Below, piece by piece: positions 38,064 to 47,586 of a DNA stretch of 64,000 bases. The stretch lies in contig CAMNNQ010000195.1 in NCBI GenBank assembly GCA_946545645.1, positions 17,133 to 81,132 of the forward strand, in the 5' to 3' direction. The notes beneath the pieces are model-generated. The model was not told the origin of the DNA. It made no database searches and saw only the letters and a list, made by a program, of their open reading frames with translations. Position 1 is the first letter of the stretch. Each line of letters begins with the position of its first letter. This DNA is from an uncultured Clostridia bacterium (GTDB lineage: Bacteria > Bacillota > Clostridia > Oscillospirales > Ruminococcaceae). Made by a program: the position numbers and the translations under genes.

Positions 38064-39668
38064 ATGAAGGAATTACATATACTTTTCACCGGTGTTGGCA
38101 GACGTATAGAGCTTATACAAGCCTTTCGTCAGGCAGCTTTGGTGCTTGATTGCAATTTGAAAATCTACGGAGCTGATATGGCAGGCACAGCTCCCGCTTT
38201 AGCTTATTGCGATTTCACACGCAAGGTATGCGGTATGAAGGAAGCATCCTACATCAGTGAACTTACAGAGATATGCCGCAAAGACAAGATAGATTTACTT
38301 ATACCCACCATAGATACCGACTTGCTTGTACTTGCCGAAAGAAAAGCAGAAATAGAAGCAGTCGGGACAATAGTACTGATAAGCGCTCCCGATAAAATAC
38401 GGATATGCAGAGATAAGAACAACACATCGCAGTTCTTTGTTGACTGCGGGTTGAAAGCTCCGATGCCAGTCAATGATTATAGACTTTATAACGGCGACTT
38501 TCCCGCATTTATAAAACCAAAAGATGGAAGCAGTAGTATCAATGCTTTTAAGGTCGATACTCCCGAAGAACTTCCGGTATATGCCGAGCAGATTGAGGAC
38601 TATATCGTTCAGCCTTTCGTTGCAGGCACAGAGTATACGATAGATATTTTCTGCGATTTTAATGGTGAGCCTGTTTATATCGTCCCTCGGGAACGGATGC
38701 AGGTCAGAGCAGGAGAGGTCTTGAAGACCAAGATCTGCCTTGACAGAAAAATGATCGAGGAAGCAAAGGCTCTTATAAAAGAATTCAAGCCCTGCGGCCC
38801 GATGACGGTGCAGCTTATCAGAGATGATAAGACGAGAGAGGATTTCTATATAGAGATCAATCCCCGCTATGGCGGCGGTGCTCCCCTTTCGATGAAAGCT
38901 GGCGCAAGATCGGCAGAGACAGTACTTAAAATGCTGCTTGGTGAAAAAACATCATACAGCGAGTTCGGAATTGAAGACGGCGCTGTTTACAGCAGATTTG
39001 ATCAGTCCGTGTGCATTACCGAAGGCAAGGGACAGATAAAAGGTGTAATTTTCGATCTTGATGATACGCTATATTCCGAGAAGGAGTATGTGAGGTCTGG
39101 CTATAAGGCTGTAAGTGATTATCTTGGCGGTGGATACGAAGAAATGCTATGGAGCTTCTTTGAAGCCGGAAAGCCTGCAATTGATGAGTTGCTGAAAGAG
39201 CTTAACTGCGATGGAGAAAAGGACAAAGTCCTGTCTGTTTATCGTTCCCATAAACCTGACATTCATCTCTTTCCTGGTGTGGCAGAGATGATTTGTGACC
39301 TGAAGTCCAGAGGTGTTAAGGTGGGAATAATCACTGATGGTAGGCCGGAAGGTCAGCGCAATAAGTTAGAGGCTCTTGGTCTAAATGTTGATGATGTAAT
39401 CATTACTGATGAGCTTGGAGGTATTCAATTCCGTAAGCCTTGTGATATTGCATTTAGAATTATGATAATGCGATGGAGATTGAATCCCGCTGATATTGTT
39501 TATGTTGGGGATAATCCTGTAAAGGATTTTCACGCTCCGCAGCAACTTGGAATGAGAAGTGTTTATTTTGCTAACCAAGATGGATTATATCAGGAGAGGA
39601 TGGATGTTGGTTGTCCATCAGTTAATTCTATTGAAAAACTACGGATGTTTGTAAAGGAAATAAGATAA
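38064..39668 (+). CDS. ATP-grasp domain protein fused to HAD hydrolase
   Basis: N-terminal ATP-grasp (FIKPKDGSSSINAF; VQPFVAGTEYTIDIF; YIEINPRYGGGAPLS); C-terminal HAD (VIFDLDDTLYSEKEYV; GIITDGRPEGQRNKLEAL; YVGDNPVKDF). Confidence 0.9.
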   Translation: MKELHILFTGVGRRIELIQAFRQAALVLDCNLKIYGADMAGTAPALAYCDFTRKVCGMKEASYISELTEICRKDKIDLLIPTIDTDLLVLAERKAEIEAVGTIVLISAPDKIRICRDKNNTSQFFVDCGLKAPMPVNDYRLYNGDFPAFIKPKDGSSSINAFKVDTPEELPVYAEQIEDYIVQPFVAGTEYTIDIFCDFNGEPVYIVPRERMQVRAGEVLKTKICLDRKMIEEAKALIKEFKPCGPMTVQLIRDDKTREDFYIEINPRYGGGAPLSMKAGARSAETVLKMLLGEKTSYSEFGIEDGAVYSRFDQSVCITEGKGQIKGVIFDLDDTLYSEKEYVRSGYKAVSDYLGGGYEEMLWSFFEAGKPAIDELLKELNCDGEKDKVLSVYRSHKPDIHLFPGVAEMICDLKSRGVKVGIITDGRPEGQRNKLEALGLNVDDVIITDELGGIQFRKPCDIAFRIMIMRWRLNPADIVYVGDNPVKDFHAPQQLGMRSVYFANQDGLYQERMDVGCPSVNSIEKLRMFVKEIR

Positions 39669-40432
39669 TGAGACAAGAAATAGATCTTTCCAAAACGCAT
39701 CAGGAATTACTGAGTCTCATGAGTGATATTCATGATTATTTGGTCGATCATGGAGTTAATTACAGTCTGACTGGCGGTTCGTTACTTGGGGCGATTCGGC
39801 ATCAGGGGTTTATTCCATGGGATGATGACATTGATATTATGACAGATCGTAAAAATTTCAAAAGAATGCTGAAATGCTTTAAGAAGAATAGAAAATATGA
39901 GCTTGCACGAGGACATTATCTTGCTCCATGGTTGTACAGGATCTCAGCAGTACAATTTGAAGGTGTTATTACTCCAACAATAGATGTTTTCATTGTTGAG
40001 AATTTACCAAATGGTTCTTTTCTTTCAAAAATCAAGCTTTTGAAGTTGAGATTCCTACAAGGAATGCTGAAGAAAGATATCCGATATAAAGAGTTTTCTG
40101 CTTTTTATCGTATTTGTATTTTTATAACACATATTGTCGGTTTACTTTTCTCACAGAGGACAAAGTTGAACTGGTATGACCGTATTTCGATGAAGCAGGG
40201 AAACCAAAAGGCAGAATATGTTTCCATTACAAATGATTCATTTGGATTGCTGGGTAAAAAATACAAAAGTGATTTGATGAATGACTATATGCTTCACGCG
40301 TTTGAAGATAAGCAATTTATGATTATAAAACGGTATGACGAATATCTGAAAGGAAGATATGGAGATTATATGACTCTTCCTGATGAGAAAGATCGAGTAC
40401 CAGGGCATTTAGACAGAAAAAAAGCAGATTAA
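39668..40432 (+). CDS. LicD-family phosphotransferase
   Basis: [37 protein letters not shown]. Confidence 0.93.
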   Translation: MRQEIDLSKTHQELLSLMSDIHDYLVDHGVNYSLTGGSLLGAIRHQGFIPWDDDIDIMTDRKNFKRMLKCFKKNRKYELARGHYLAPWLYRISAVQFEGVITPTIDVFIVENLPNGSFLSKIKLLKLRFLQGMLKKDIRYKEFSAFYRICIFITHIVGLLFSQRTKLNWYDRISMKQGNQKAEYVSITNDSFGLLGKKYKSDLMNDYMLHAFEDKQFMIIKRYDEYLKGRYGDYMTLPDEKDRVPGHLDRKKAD

Positions 40433-40433
40433 T

Positions 40434-41162
40434 ATGGAGGAAACGATGAAAAATATAGCTCTTATAATTGCTGGTGGTGTAGGAGCAAGAATGGGACAGG
40501 ACATACCCAAGCAATTTATAAATGTTTATGACAAACCAGTTATTGTATATACAATGGAAGCTTTTCAGCAGCATCCTCAAATCGATGCAATAGAAATAGT
40601 TTGCCTTGATGAATGGCAGGGACCTTTAAAGGCTTATGCAAAACAGTTTGGGATAGCCAAATTAGAGAATGTGGTCAGCGGCGGAAAGAACGGGCAGGAT
40701 TCAATCAGAAATGGCTTATATGATATTGCTTCAAGGCATACTGATGACGACGACATTGTACTTATTCATGATGCCATAAGACCAATGGTGAGTCAGGATA
40801 TAATAACAGATAATATTCGTGTGTGTCGTGAATATGGAAATGCTATCACAGTTGTTCCCTGTACTGCTGCAATGTTAAAAACCTATGATGCTCTCTCGAC
40901 GACAGAGCAAGTTCCGAGAGACAATTTGAAGATTACACAAACACCGCAGGCGTTTTTTGTTAGAGACATTGTAGAAGCACATAAAGAAGCGCTGAGTAAA
41001 GGAATTACAAATTCTGTTGCTTCCTGCACTATGTACATTGAACTTGGCAGAGAGCTGTATATGTCAGCTGGTTCGGAAAAGAATCTCAAATTGACTACAT
41101 CTGAGGATATTGAAATTTTTAAGGCTTTGTTGAATGCAAAGAAAGATGAGTGGATGCATTGA
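40434..41162 (+). CDS. IspD/TarI-like cytidylyltransferase
   Basis: [39 protein letters not shown]. Confidence 0.93.
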   Translation: MEETMKNIALIIAGGVGARMGQDIPKQFINVYDKPVIVYTMEAFQQHPQIDAIEIVCLDEWQGPLKAYAKQFGIAKLENVVSGGKNGQDSIRNGLYDIASRHTDDDDIVLIHDAIRPMVSQDIITDNIRVCREYGNAITVVPCTAAMLKTYDALSTTEQVPRDNLKITQTPQAFFVRDIVEAHKEALSKGITNSVASCTMYIELGRELYMSAGSEKNLKLTTSEDIEIFKALLNAKKDEWMH

Positions 41163-41166
41163 TGCT

Positions 41167-41352
41167 TTATGAGAGTGTGAAGTATAAAAGAGCAGTTGGA
41201 TGCAGTAGCCGCTGAGATTCCTGTAGACACGGGACGTTTTCTAATAACTGGTGCCAGTGGATTGATCGGCTCATCAAAGCATTAGGCTGGTCCGGAAAAT
41301 ATGATTTGGAACAGGATATTAGCGAAACGATGGAGATATTACGCGAAATGTA
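41167..41352 (+). pseudogene. NAD-dependent epimerase/dehydratase, internally deleted
   Basis: N-terminal AEIPVDTGRFLITGASGLIGS and C-terminal LGWSGKYDLEQDISETMEILREM correspond to the ends of the epimerase at 48290-49330; about 850 nt missing between. Confidence 0.85.
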
Positions 41353-41362
41353 AATTGGAGAC

Positions 41363-42070
41363 TTGGATATGCTTGAAGTTCTAAAGAAACAAGTTTGTGA
41401 TGCAAACCTTGAATTAGTGAAACGCGGAGTTGTGATATACACGTGGGGCAATGTCAGTGGAATTGATAGAGAAAAGGGTCTGATGGTCATCAAACCTTCT
41501 GGCATCGATTATGACGGAATGAAACCGGAAGATATGGTGGTTGTAGATCTCATATCCGGTGAAAAAGTGGAAGGTGAATGGAAACCGTCGTCAGATACTC
41601 AAACACATTTGGAACTCTATCGCGCATTCCCTGAGATCGGAGGAATTACGCACACTCATTCAATCAATGCAGTTGCATTCGCGCAGGCAGGCAGAGACAT
41701 CCCGGCTCTAGGGACGACGCATGCTGATTACTTCTTTGGGTCAATCCCATGCACAAGAGAGTTGACAGAGCAAGAAGTCAAAGAAGCGTATGAACTGAAC
41801 ACCGGTAGAGTAATTACTGAATGTATACGAGAGCGGAGGATAGATCCGCTGGCTGTGCCCGGTGTTGTGGTAAAGAATCACGGACCGTTTAGTTGGGGGA
41901 AGGATGCTGCTGCTTCCGTATATCATGCTGTTGTGATGGAAACAGTTGCAGAGATGGGAATAAAAACAATGTTCCTTAATCCGGAAGCAAACATCGCCCA
42001 GTATATCTTAGATAAACATTATATGAGGAAGCATGGTCCAAATGCCTATTATGGACAGAGTGATGAATGA
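41363..42070 (+). CDS. Class II aldolase family, L-ribulose-5-phosphate 4-epimerase-like
   Basis: [88 protein letters not shown]. Confidence 0.92.
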   Translation: MDMLEVLKKQVCDANLELVKRGVVIYTWGNVSGIDREKGLMVIKPSGIDYDGMKPEDMVVVDLISGEKVEGEWKPSSDTQTHLELYRAFPEIGGITHTHSINAVAFAQAGRDIPALGTTHADYFFGSIPCTRELTEQEVKEAYELNTGRVITECIRERRIDPLAVPGVVVKNHGPFSWGKDAAASVYHAVVMETVAEMGIKTMFLNPEANIAQYILDKHYMRKHGPNAYYGQSDE

Positions 42071-42111
42071 TGTATCTCAGAAAAAGATGTATGGTATAGA
42101 GGTGTTGTATT

Positions 42112-43038
42112 ATGAGCATGAATTTAGTCAATGATGATAAACAACAATTAAACCACATATTAGTTGAGTTGCTTAGAACACTCGATGAGGTGTGCCAAAG
42201 ATATAACATAAAGTATTTCGTTTTTGCGGGAACGATGTTGGGAGCAATTCGCCATAAGGGTATCATTCCCTGGGACGATGATGTGGATGTGGTTTTGTGG
42301 AGAGAGGATTACAATCGATTGATGCAGGTCGCTGACAAGGGCGCTTTTAAACCGCCGTTCTTTTTCCAAAATCCGAATACAGATTCTGGCTTTCCTAAAG
42401 GATACTGTAGATTGCGTAATAGCAATACCACAGAAATTCCTATTGTTGACGTATTTGAGAAATGCAATCACGGGGTTTTTATAGATATTTTTCCGCTTGA
42501 TAATATCCCGGATGATGAAGTAGCATTTTCGAAGCAGATCAGAAATCTGAAAAGAATACGAAATCTAATGAATGTCTACGCAAGATATCATGCAGGAATT
42601 GGAACGCTTGGCGCTTCAGCTGCACAAAGCCTTGCCTACCATGCTGTTGCGTTGCTGTTTAAGACCAAGCTCCTAAGTATGAAAAGTCTATACAGGAAAT
42701 ATGAGAGTATAGCGACCAGATATTCGAATAACCGCACGAAACGCGTTGGGGCGATTGCGGGATTGTTTGACAATCAAAGATTTATTTTTGCGCGAAAACC
42801 ATGGGAAAGCAAGCCAATACTGCTGGATTTTGAAGATATGAAAGTCCCTGTTCCGGAATCCTATGATAAATTATTGAAGCATTCGTATGGAGATTATATG
42901 ACTCCAAAACAGGAAAAGAATAATCATGGGGAGACATTTTTCTCAGCGACAATACCATATGACAAGTATTTCGAGGATAACAAGCAGATGCTTTATGCCA
43001 AAAGGTACAAACTGACTCAATCAGGACGAAAACAATGA
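42112..43038 (+). CDS. LicD-family phosphotransferase
   Basis: YNIKYFVFAGTMLGAIRHKGIIPWDDDVDVVLWREDY. Confidence 0.95.
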   Translation: MSMNLVNDDKQQLNHILVELLRTLDEVCQRYNIKYFVFAGTMLGAIRHKGIIPWDDDVDVVLWREDYNRLMQVADKGAFKPPFFFQNPNTDSGFPKGYCRLRNSNTTEIPIVDVFEKCNHGVFIDIFPLDNIPDDEVAFSKQIRNLKRIRNLMNVYARYHAGIGTLGASAAQSLAYHAVALLFKTKLLSMKSLYRKYESIATRYSNNRTKRVGAIAGLFDNQRFIFARKPWESKPILLDFEDMKVPVPESYDKLLKHSYGDYMTPKQEKNNHGETFFSATIPYDKYFEDNKQMLYAKRYKLTQSGRKQ

Positions 43039-43114
43039 TTCTATGCTCAAAACAGTCGAAAATAAATGAAAATATGTTTTCCAGAGTGATTAGTTGTAAA
43101 AGGACGAGAAGGAG

Positions 43115-44149
43115 GTGCCGCATATGGAAGATATAAAGACTACCGGAGGCTTGTTCACCGAAGAAAGCCGAAGAATCGTCGTCAGAAATATTTGCCAGGT
43201 GTTTGAGTGCTCAGAAGAAGATATTGAAGAGCTTGTTCCAGTGCAGGCTGGTCTTACAAATGTGGTGCTTTCTTTCTGCCTAAACGGTGGCAAATATGTC
43301 TATCGCCATCCTGGTCTCGGTTCTGAAATCCTGGTGGAACGTGGACGAGAGACCATCATGCAAAAGATAGTCGAGGATGCTGGAATTGATACCACTCTCA
43401 TCGCTATGGAAGTGGATGAGGGATGGAGGATAGGTCGCTATATTGATCACTGGGATTTCGATTATAAAAACCTTAATGATATGGTGCGCGCTATAATGCT
43501 CTTCCGACGCCTTCACAAGGCGCCTTGCCATGTTCGTTGGAATTTTGATGTGATCAAAAAGGCGGAGGGAATCAGAGATCAGATTGACCCGGATAAGTAT
43601 GGACATTTCCCGGACTTTGACAATGTCCGCTCACGGATTTATCAGCTTGCAGAGCTGACAAAACATGACGGTATCAGAAAGTGCAATATCCACGGGGACG
43701 CCCGCGATGTGAATTTTCTCATCAATAAAGATGAAATTCACCTTATCGATTGGGAGTATGGTGGGTACGGCGACCCTGGCTTTGATATTGGATCGTATGT
43801 GTGTGGTGGAGAACATACTCTGGCAGAGATTGATCGCATCTTATTCACTTATTTCAGGAGAAAACCAACAGAAAAACAAAAGCGTCACTTCTATGCGTAC
43901 ATAGCAATTACCGGCTGGTTCTTTATGCACTGGTCGATGTTGAAACTCAGCAAAGGTCAAGGAGTTGGTCCGTTGAAGGAGCGTTGGTATCATTTTGCAA
44001 AGAATATGAGCATTGTGGCTCTACCCATGTATGGAGTAGAGGTCGATAAAAAACAGTACGATACTGCGATGGCGGCACTTGTGGATTGTAAATTGGAAGA
44101 CTTAGGCTTCCTGAATCATGAAATCGGCGTTTTCGAGGAGGTAAAGTGA
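43115..44149 (+). CDS. licA: Choline kinase-like phosphotransferase (LicA-like)
   Basis: LTNVVLSFCLNGGKYVYRHPG; NIHGDARDVNFLINKDEIHLIDWEYGGYGDPGFDIGSY. Confidence 0.85.
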   Translation: MPHMEDIKTTGGLFTEESRRIVVRNICQVFECSEEDIEELVPVQAGLTNVVLSFCLNGGKYVYRHPGLGSEILVERGRETIMQKIVEDAGIDTTLIAMEVDEGWRIGRYIDHWDFDYKNLNDMVRAIMLFRRLHKAPCHVRWNFDVIKKAEGIRDQIDPDKYGHFPDFDNVRSRIYQLAELTKHDGIRKCNIHGDARDVNFLINKDEIHLIDWEYGGYGDPGFDIGSYVCGGEHTLAEIDRILFTYFRRKPTEKQKRHFYAYIAITGWFFMHWSMLKLSKGQGVGPLKERWYHFAKNMSIVALPMYGVEVDKKQYDTAMAALVDCKLEDLGFLNHEIGVFEEVK

Positions 44150-44150
44150 G

Positions 44151-44867
44151 ATGATGACTTATATTATTCTTGCTGCGGGCATGGGGAATAATCTTCAACC
44201 TCTGACGCTGAAATATGCTAAGACAAGCTTCAGATTGGATGAGGAAACCACGGTTCTCCAGCGCATGGTAAGAAGCATCAGAAAAGCTGATAAGAATGCC
44301 GAAATAGTTGTGGTTGTCGGATATAAGGCCGACGAAATTAAAAAAGAGCTTGATGAGGAAAATGTTCACTTTGTCATGAATCCGTTTTACGAAGTCACAA
44401 ATTCTATTTCCTCATTGTGGTTTGCTCGAGATTATCTTGAGCGCGAGAATGTAGCAATTGTTCATGGCGATGTCGTTTTTTCTGATGATATTATTTTGAA
44501 GTATCTTACAAGACCTGCGGAATATCCTTACGTTCTTGGGGACTCTTCTTGTGTCCGTCCTGGTGCTTATAATATAGTAGCTAAGGATGATCAGGTTCTT
44601 GTAATGAGCAAGAAACTGGAAAAGTTTACTGCGAAGTATTGCTGCATGACAAAGCTTGATCCTGTGTCATCGCGGCTTCTCAAAGAAGAAATCGACAGCA
44701 TGATCAACAGTAATATGTATGATCAGTATTTTGAAGATAGCCTTGTCCAGATGATCATGTTCCATGACTTCCAACTTTCTTACGTTGATATTGCTGGTAA
44801 GAAGTGGTCTGAAGTTGATACAGTCGATGATCTCCTCACAGCGCAGGAGATTCACAGAGGAAACTGA
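44151..44867 (+). CDS. licC: Nucleotidyltransferase (LicC-like)
   Basis: YIILAAGMGNNLQPLTLKYAKTSFRLDEETTVLQRMV; NSISSLWFARDYLERENVAIVHGDVVF; adjacent to LicA-like gene. Confidence 0.8.
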   Translation: MMTYIILAAGMGNNLQPLTLKYAKTSFRLDEETTVLQRMVRSIRKADKNAEIVVVVGYKADEIKKELDEENVHFVMNPFYEVTNSISSLWFARDYLERENVAIVHGDVVFSDDIILKYLTRPAEYPYVLGDSSCVRPGAYNIVAKDDQVLVMSKKLEKFTAKYCCMTKLDPVSSRLLKEEIDSMINSNMYDQYFEDSLVQMIMFHDFQLSYVDIAGKKWSEVDTVDDLLTAQEIHRGN

Positions 44868-44870
44868 AGA

Positions 44871-46187
44871 ATGAACGTAGCATTGATTTTAGCTGGTGGT
44901 GTTGGAACCCGATTAGGAGCTAAGATTCCAAAGCAGTTTGTTGAGGTGCTTGGCAAACCGGTTCTGGCTTATACAATCGAAGCATTTGAAAAGCATCCGG
45001 AAATAGATGCTATTCTTGTTGCCTGCGTAAAGCCTTACATTGACTATATGTGGGAGATGAAAGAAAAGTATGGGTTCAGCAAATTGAAATGGGTTACTGA
45101 GGGTGGCGATACTTTTCAGGGCTCTGTTTTGAACGGAATCCGATATTTGGAGGATAAGGCTAAAAAGAGTGATATCGTCTTGATCCATTTTGGCGCATCT
45201 CCGTTTATTACAGGCGATATTATATCGGATTGCATCAGGGTGTGCAAGGAGAAAGGCAACGCAATTTCAACAACAGACTTCTACCTGCTGTCGGGGAAAA
45301 AGAAGATAGACTCTTCTGTTTCTGATCCGGAGAACTATACAGAGGAGTATATCAATCGCGATACTGTTGCAATAATGAACACGCCACACGCCTTTAATTA
45401 TGGATTTGTGGCGGATATGTATAAAGAAGCCATAGAAACCGGTATTATAGATACTGTTGAGCCTCATACGACTACTCTAATGTATGCTATGGGGAAGAAG
45501 ATCTACTTTGCCATGGGTAGCCAGAATAATATCAAGATCACACGCAAAGAAGACCTGGAGCTTTTTGAGGGCTATGTTCTTGAGCAACAGCGAAAAAGCC
45601 AGGATATAGTGAATGGAGACGTGGTAGTTTTTCTTGCAGACGGCTTTGAAGAATGCGAAGGGCTTCTGATTGTAGATCTTCTCCGCCGTTCAGGGCTAAA
45701 GGTGGTCATGGCTTCTATTATGGGGCGGAGAGATGTAAAGTCCTCTCGTGAAATCCTTATCCATGCGGATTGTTTGGCTGAGAATGTAGATTATAACAGT
45801 GCTAAGATGATTGTTCTTCCTGGCGGCAGATTGGGGACAAAGAATCTGAGTAAGAGTGATATTGTTATTGAACAGTGTAAAAACTTTGCTGAAGAAAAGT
45901 ATGTCGCGGCTGTTTGCGCAGCACCTTCAATTCTGGCAGGATTAGACCTTATGAAGAAAGCAACAGTTCATCCCGACTTTAAGAACCATATGGGTAAAGT
46001 GGAAGTCACGAATGAATCTGTAGTGGTTGATGGGAATATCATTACTGGACAAGGGTTAGGTTCGACCATTCCATTTTCCTTAGAATTGATAAATGTTTTG
46101 TATGGAGAAGATATAATGAAGAGAATATCACGAGAAATATGCTATAACTGTCAGGATTGTAGTGGTTTTGCCTATAAGCCTATATAG
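44871..46187 (+). CDS. IspD-like cytidylyltransferase domain fused to DJ-1/PfpI domain
   Basis: IspD part: LILAGGVGTRLGAKIPKQFVEVLGKPVLAYTIEAFEKHP. DJ-1 part: VVFLADGFEECEGLLIVDLLRRSGLKVVMAS...MIVLPGGRLGTKNL...VAAVCAAPSILAGLDL...NIITGQGLGSTIPFSLELINVLYG. Confidence 0.93.
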   Translation: MNVALILAGGVGTRLGAKIPKQFVEVLGKPVLAYTIEAFEKHPEIDAILVACVKPYIDYMWEMKEKYGFSKLKWVTEGGDTFQGSVLNGIRYLEDKAKKSDIVLIHFGASPFITGDIISDCIRVCKEKGNAISTTDFYLLSGKKKIDSSVSDPENYTEEYINRDTVAIMNTPHAFNYGFVADMYKEAIETGIIDTVEPHTTTLMYAMGKKIYFAMGSQNNIKITRKEDLELFEGYVLEQQRKSQDIVNGDVVVFLADGFEECEGLLIVDLLRRSGLKVVMASIMGRRDVKSSREILIHADCLAENVDYNSAKMIVLPGGRLGTKNLSKSDIVIEQCKNFAEEKYVAAVCAAPSILAGLDLMKKATVHPDFKNHMGKVEVTNESVVVDGNIITGQGLGSTIPFSLELINVLYGEDIMKRISREICYNCQDCSGFAYKPI

Positions 46188-46400
46188 GAATGGTATCGGG
46201 TTAAATCTCATTCTTGTATTCAGTTAGCAGAGATATAGTTTGTTTTTGAGGTTAAAACTACTATATGTGCCTCGTAAACGTGATGTCGGTTTATTATACC
46301 TCATTCATCGGTTCATCCTACAACCTCTGATAGATGTTACTTGACAGAATTCGGATGAATAAGTGGGTGAAGAATCACGGCTTCAACTGCGCATACTCTT

Positions 46401-46640
46401 GAATGGGACAAGGATGAGTTTTACAAAACTGTCCAGGCAGAGAAAGTACCTTATCCTGTCTTTGGAAAAACATATGGCAGATCTGCAAGTATTAGTATAT
46501 CAAAAGTCTTTGATAAAGAAACAATAGAATTACTGTTCTCCTTTGAAGATGATCTGATGATTTCAGGAATTCCTGGATGACCAGGAAATAGGTGCGGATG
46601 TGTTTATTGATTTGATTTCCGGAGAAGTCGTCTCCATGTG
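46401..46640 (+). pseudogene. Unidentified gene remnant
   Basis: Open frame EWDKDEFYKTVQAEKVPYPVFGKTYGRSASISISKVFDKETIELLFSFEDDLMISGIPG lacking a start, followed by EIGADVFIDLISGEVVSM in another frame. Confidence 0.4.
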
Positions 46641-46707
46641 AAGCATAAGAATGGTATGATTATTTGCTGGTATTTTAAATATGTCCATCGCTGAAAGGAT
46701 GATTAAT

Positions 46708-47586
46708 ATGGAACTGATTAAACTCACTGACAAAGAACTTAAAGAATTGCAAAGAAAAAGCCTGAATATTGTTAAATATACCGCTGAGTTGTGCAAAGAA
46801 CACAATGTTAAGTTTTTCTTATATGGTGGTTCTTGCCTGGGAGCAGTAAGGAATCATGGTTTTATTCCATGGGACGATGATATGGATATAAAATTTACAC
46901 CTAAGGAGTACGAAAAGTTTAAAGTGGTTTGGAGAAAATATGCTGATAAGGAGCGTTTTACCTTTTGGGAACAGAGTAAAGGACACAACGACCATACATT
47001 ATCTGCTTCTATAAGAGATAATAATACGACATATATTACTGATTCCACGGTAAACTATGATGTAAATCAAGGACTTGCTGTAGATGTTGGTGTGTGTTCA
47101 GCTTGTGCTAAATCAAGAATAGGAGAAATTGTTCAAATGATTTGCGGAGCTGGAGCTGGTCTATTTAAAGCAGGAAGGGTTCCAGCCAGAAAAAGTAAAA
47201 CAGTAAAGACAGCTGCTAAGATTATTCTAGGGGTTTTCAGGACTGAAAATAGCCAGTATTATATGTATCGTTTCTTTGCGAGAATAGCAAAGGCTCCAAA
47301 CAAGTATTATGATTCCGCAGAGTATGTAAAAGAGCTTAACATGTTTCCAAAATTGAAGTTCAGAAGAGAATGGTTTGACGATGTCAAATGGGTACGGTTT
47401 GAGGATACAGAATTGCCGATCCCGATAGGAGCTAAAAAGTATCTGAAGGCCAGGTATGGCAATTACATGGAATTACCTCCGGAGGAAAAAAGACATCCGG
47501 AACACAGAATTGTATTTTTGGATCTGAATACTCCTTATAAGAAGTATCGAGGGAAAAAGTATTTTGTTAACGGAAGGAAAAAGTAA
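46708..47586 (+). CDS. LicD-family phosphotransferase
   Basis: [58 protein letters not shown]. Confidence 0.93.
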   Translation: MELIKLTDKELKELQRKSLNIVKYTAELCKEHNVKFFLYGGSCLGAVRNHGFIPWDDDMDIKFTPKEYEKFKVVWRKYADKERFTFWEQSKGHNDHTLSASIRDNNTTYITDSTVNYDVNQGLAVDVGVCSACAKSRIGEIVQMICGAGAGLFKAGRVPARKSKTVKTAAKIILGVFRTENSQYYMYRFFARIAKAPNKYYDSAEYVKELNMFPKLKFRREWFDDVKWVRFEDTELPIPIGAKKYLKARYGNYMELPPEEKRHPEHRIVFLDLNTPYKKYRGKKYFVNGRKK

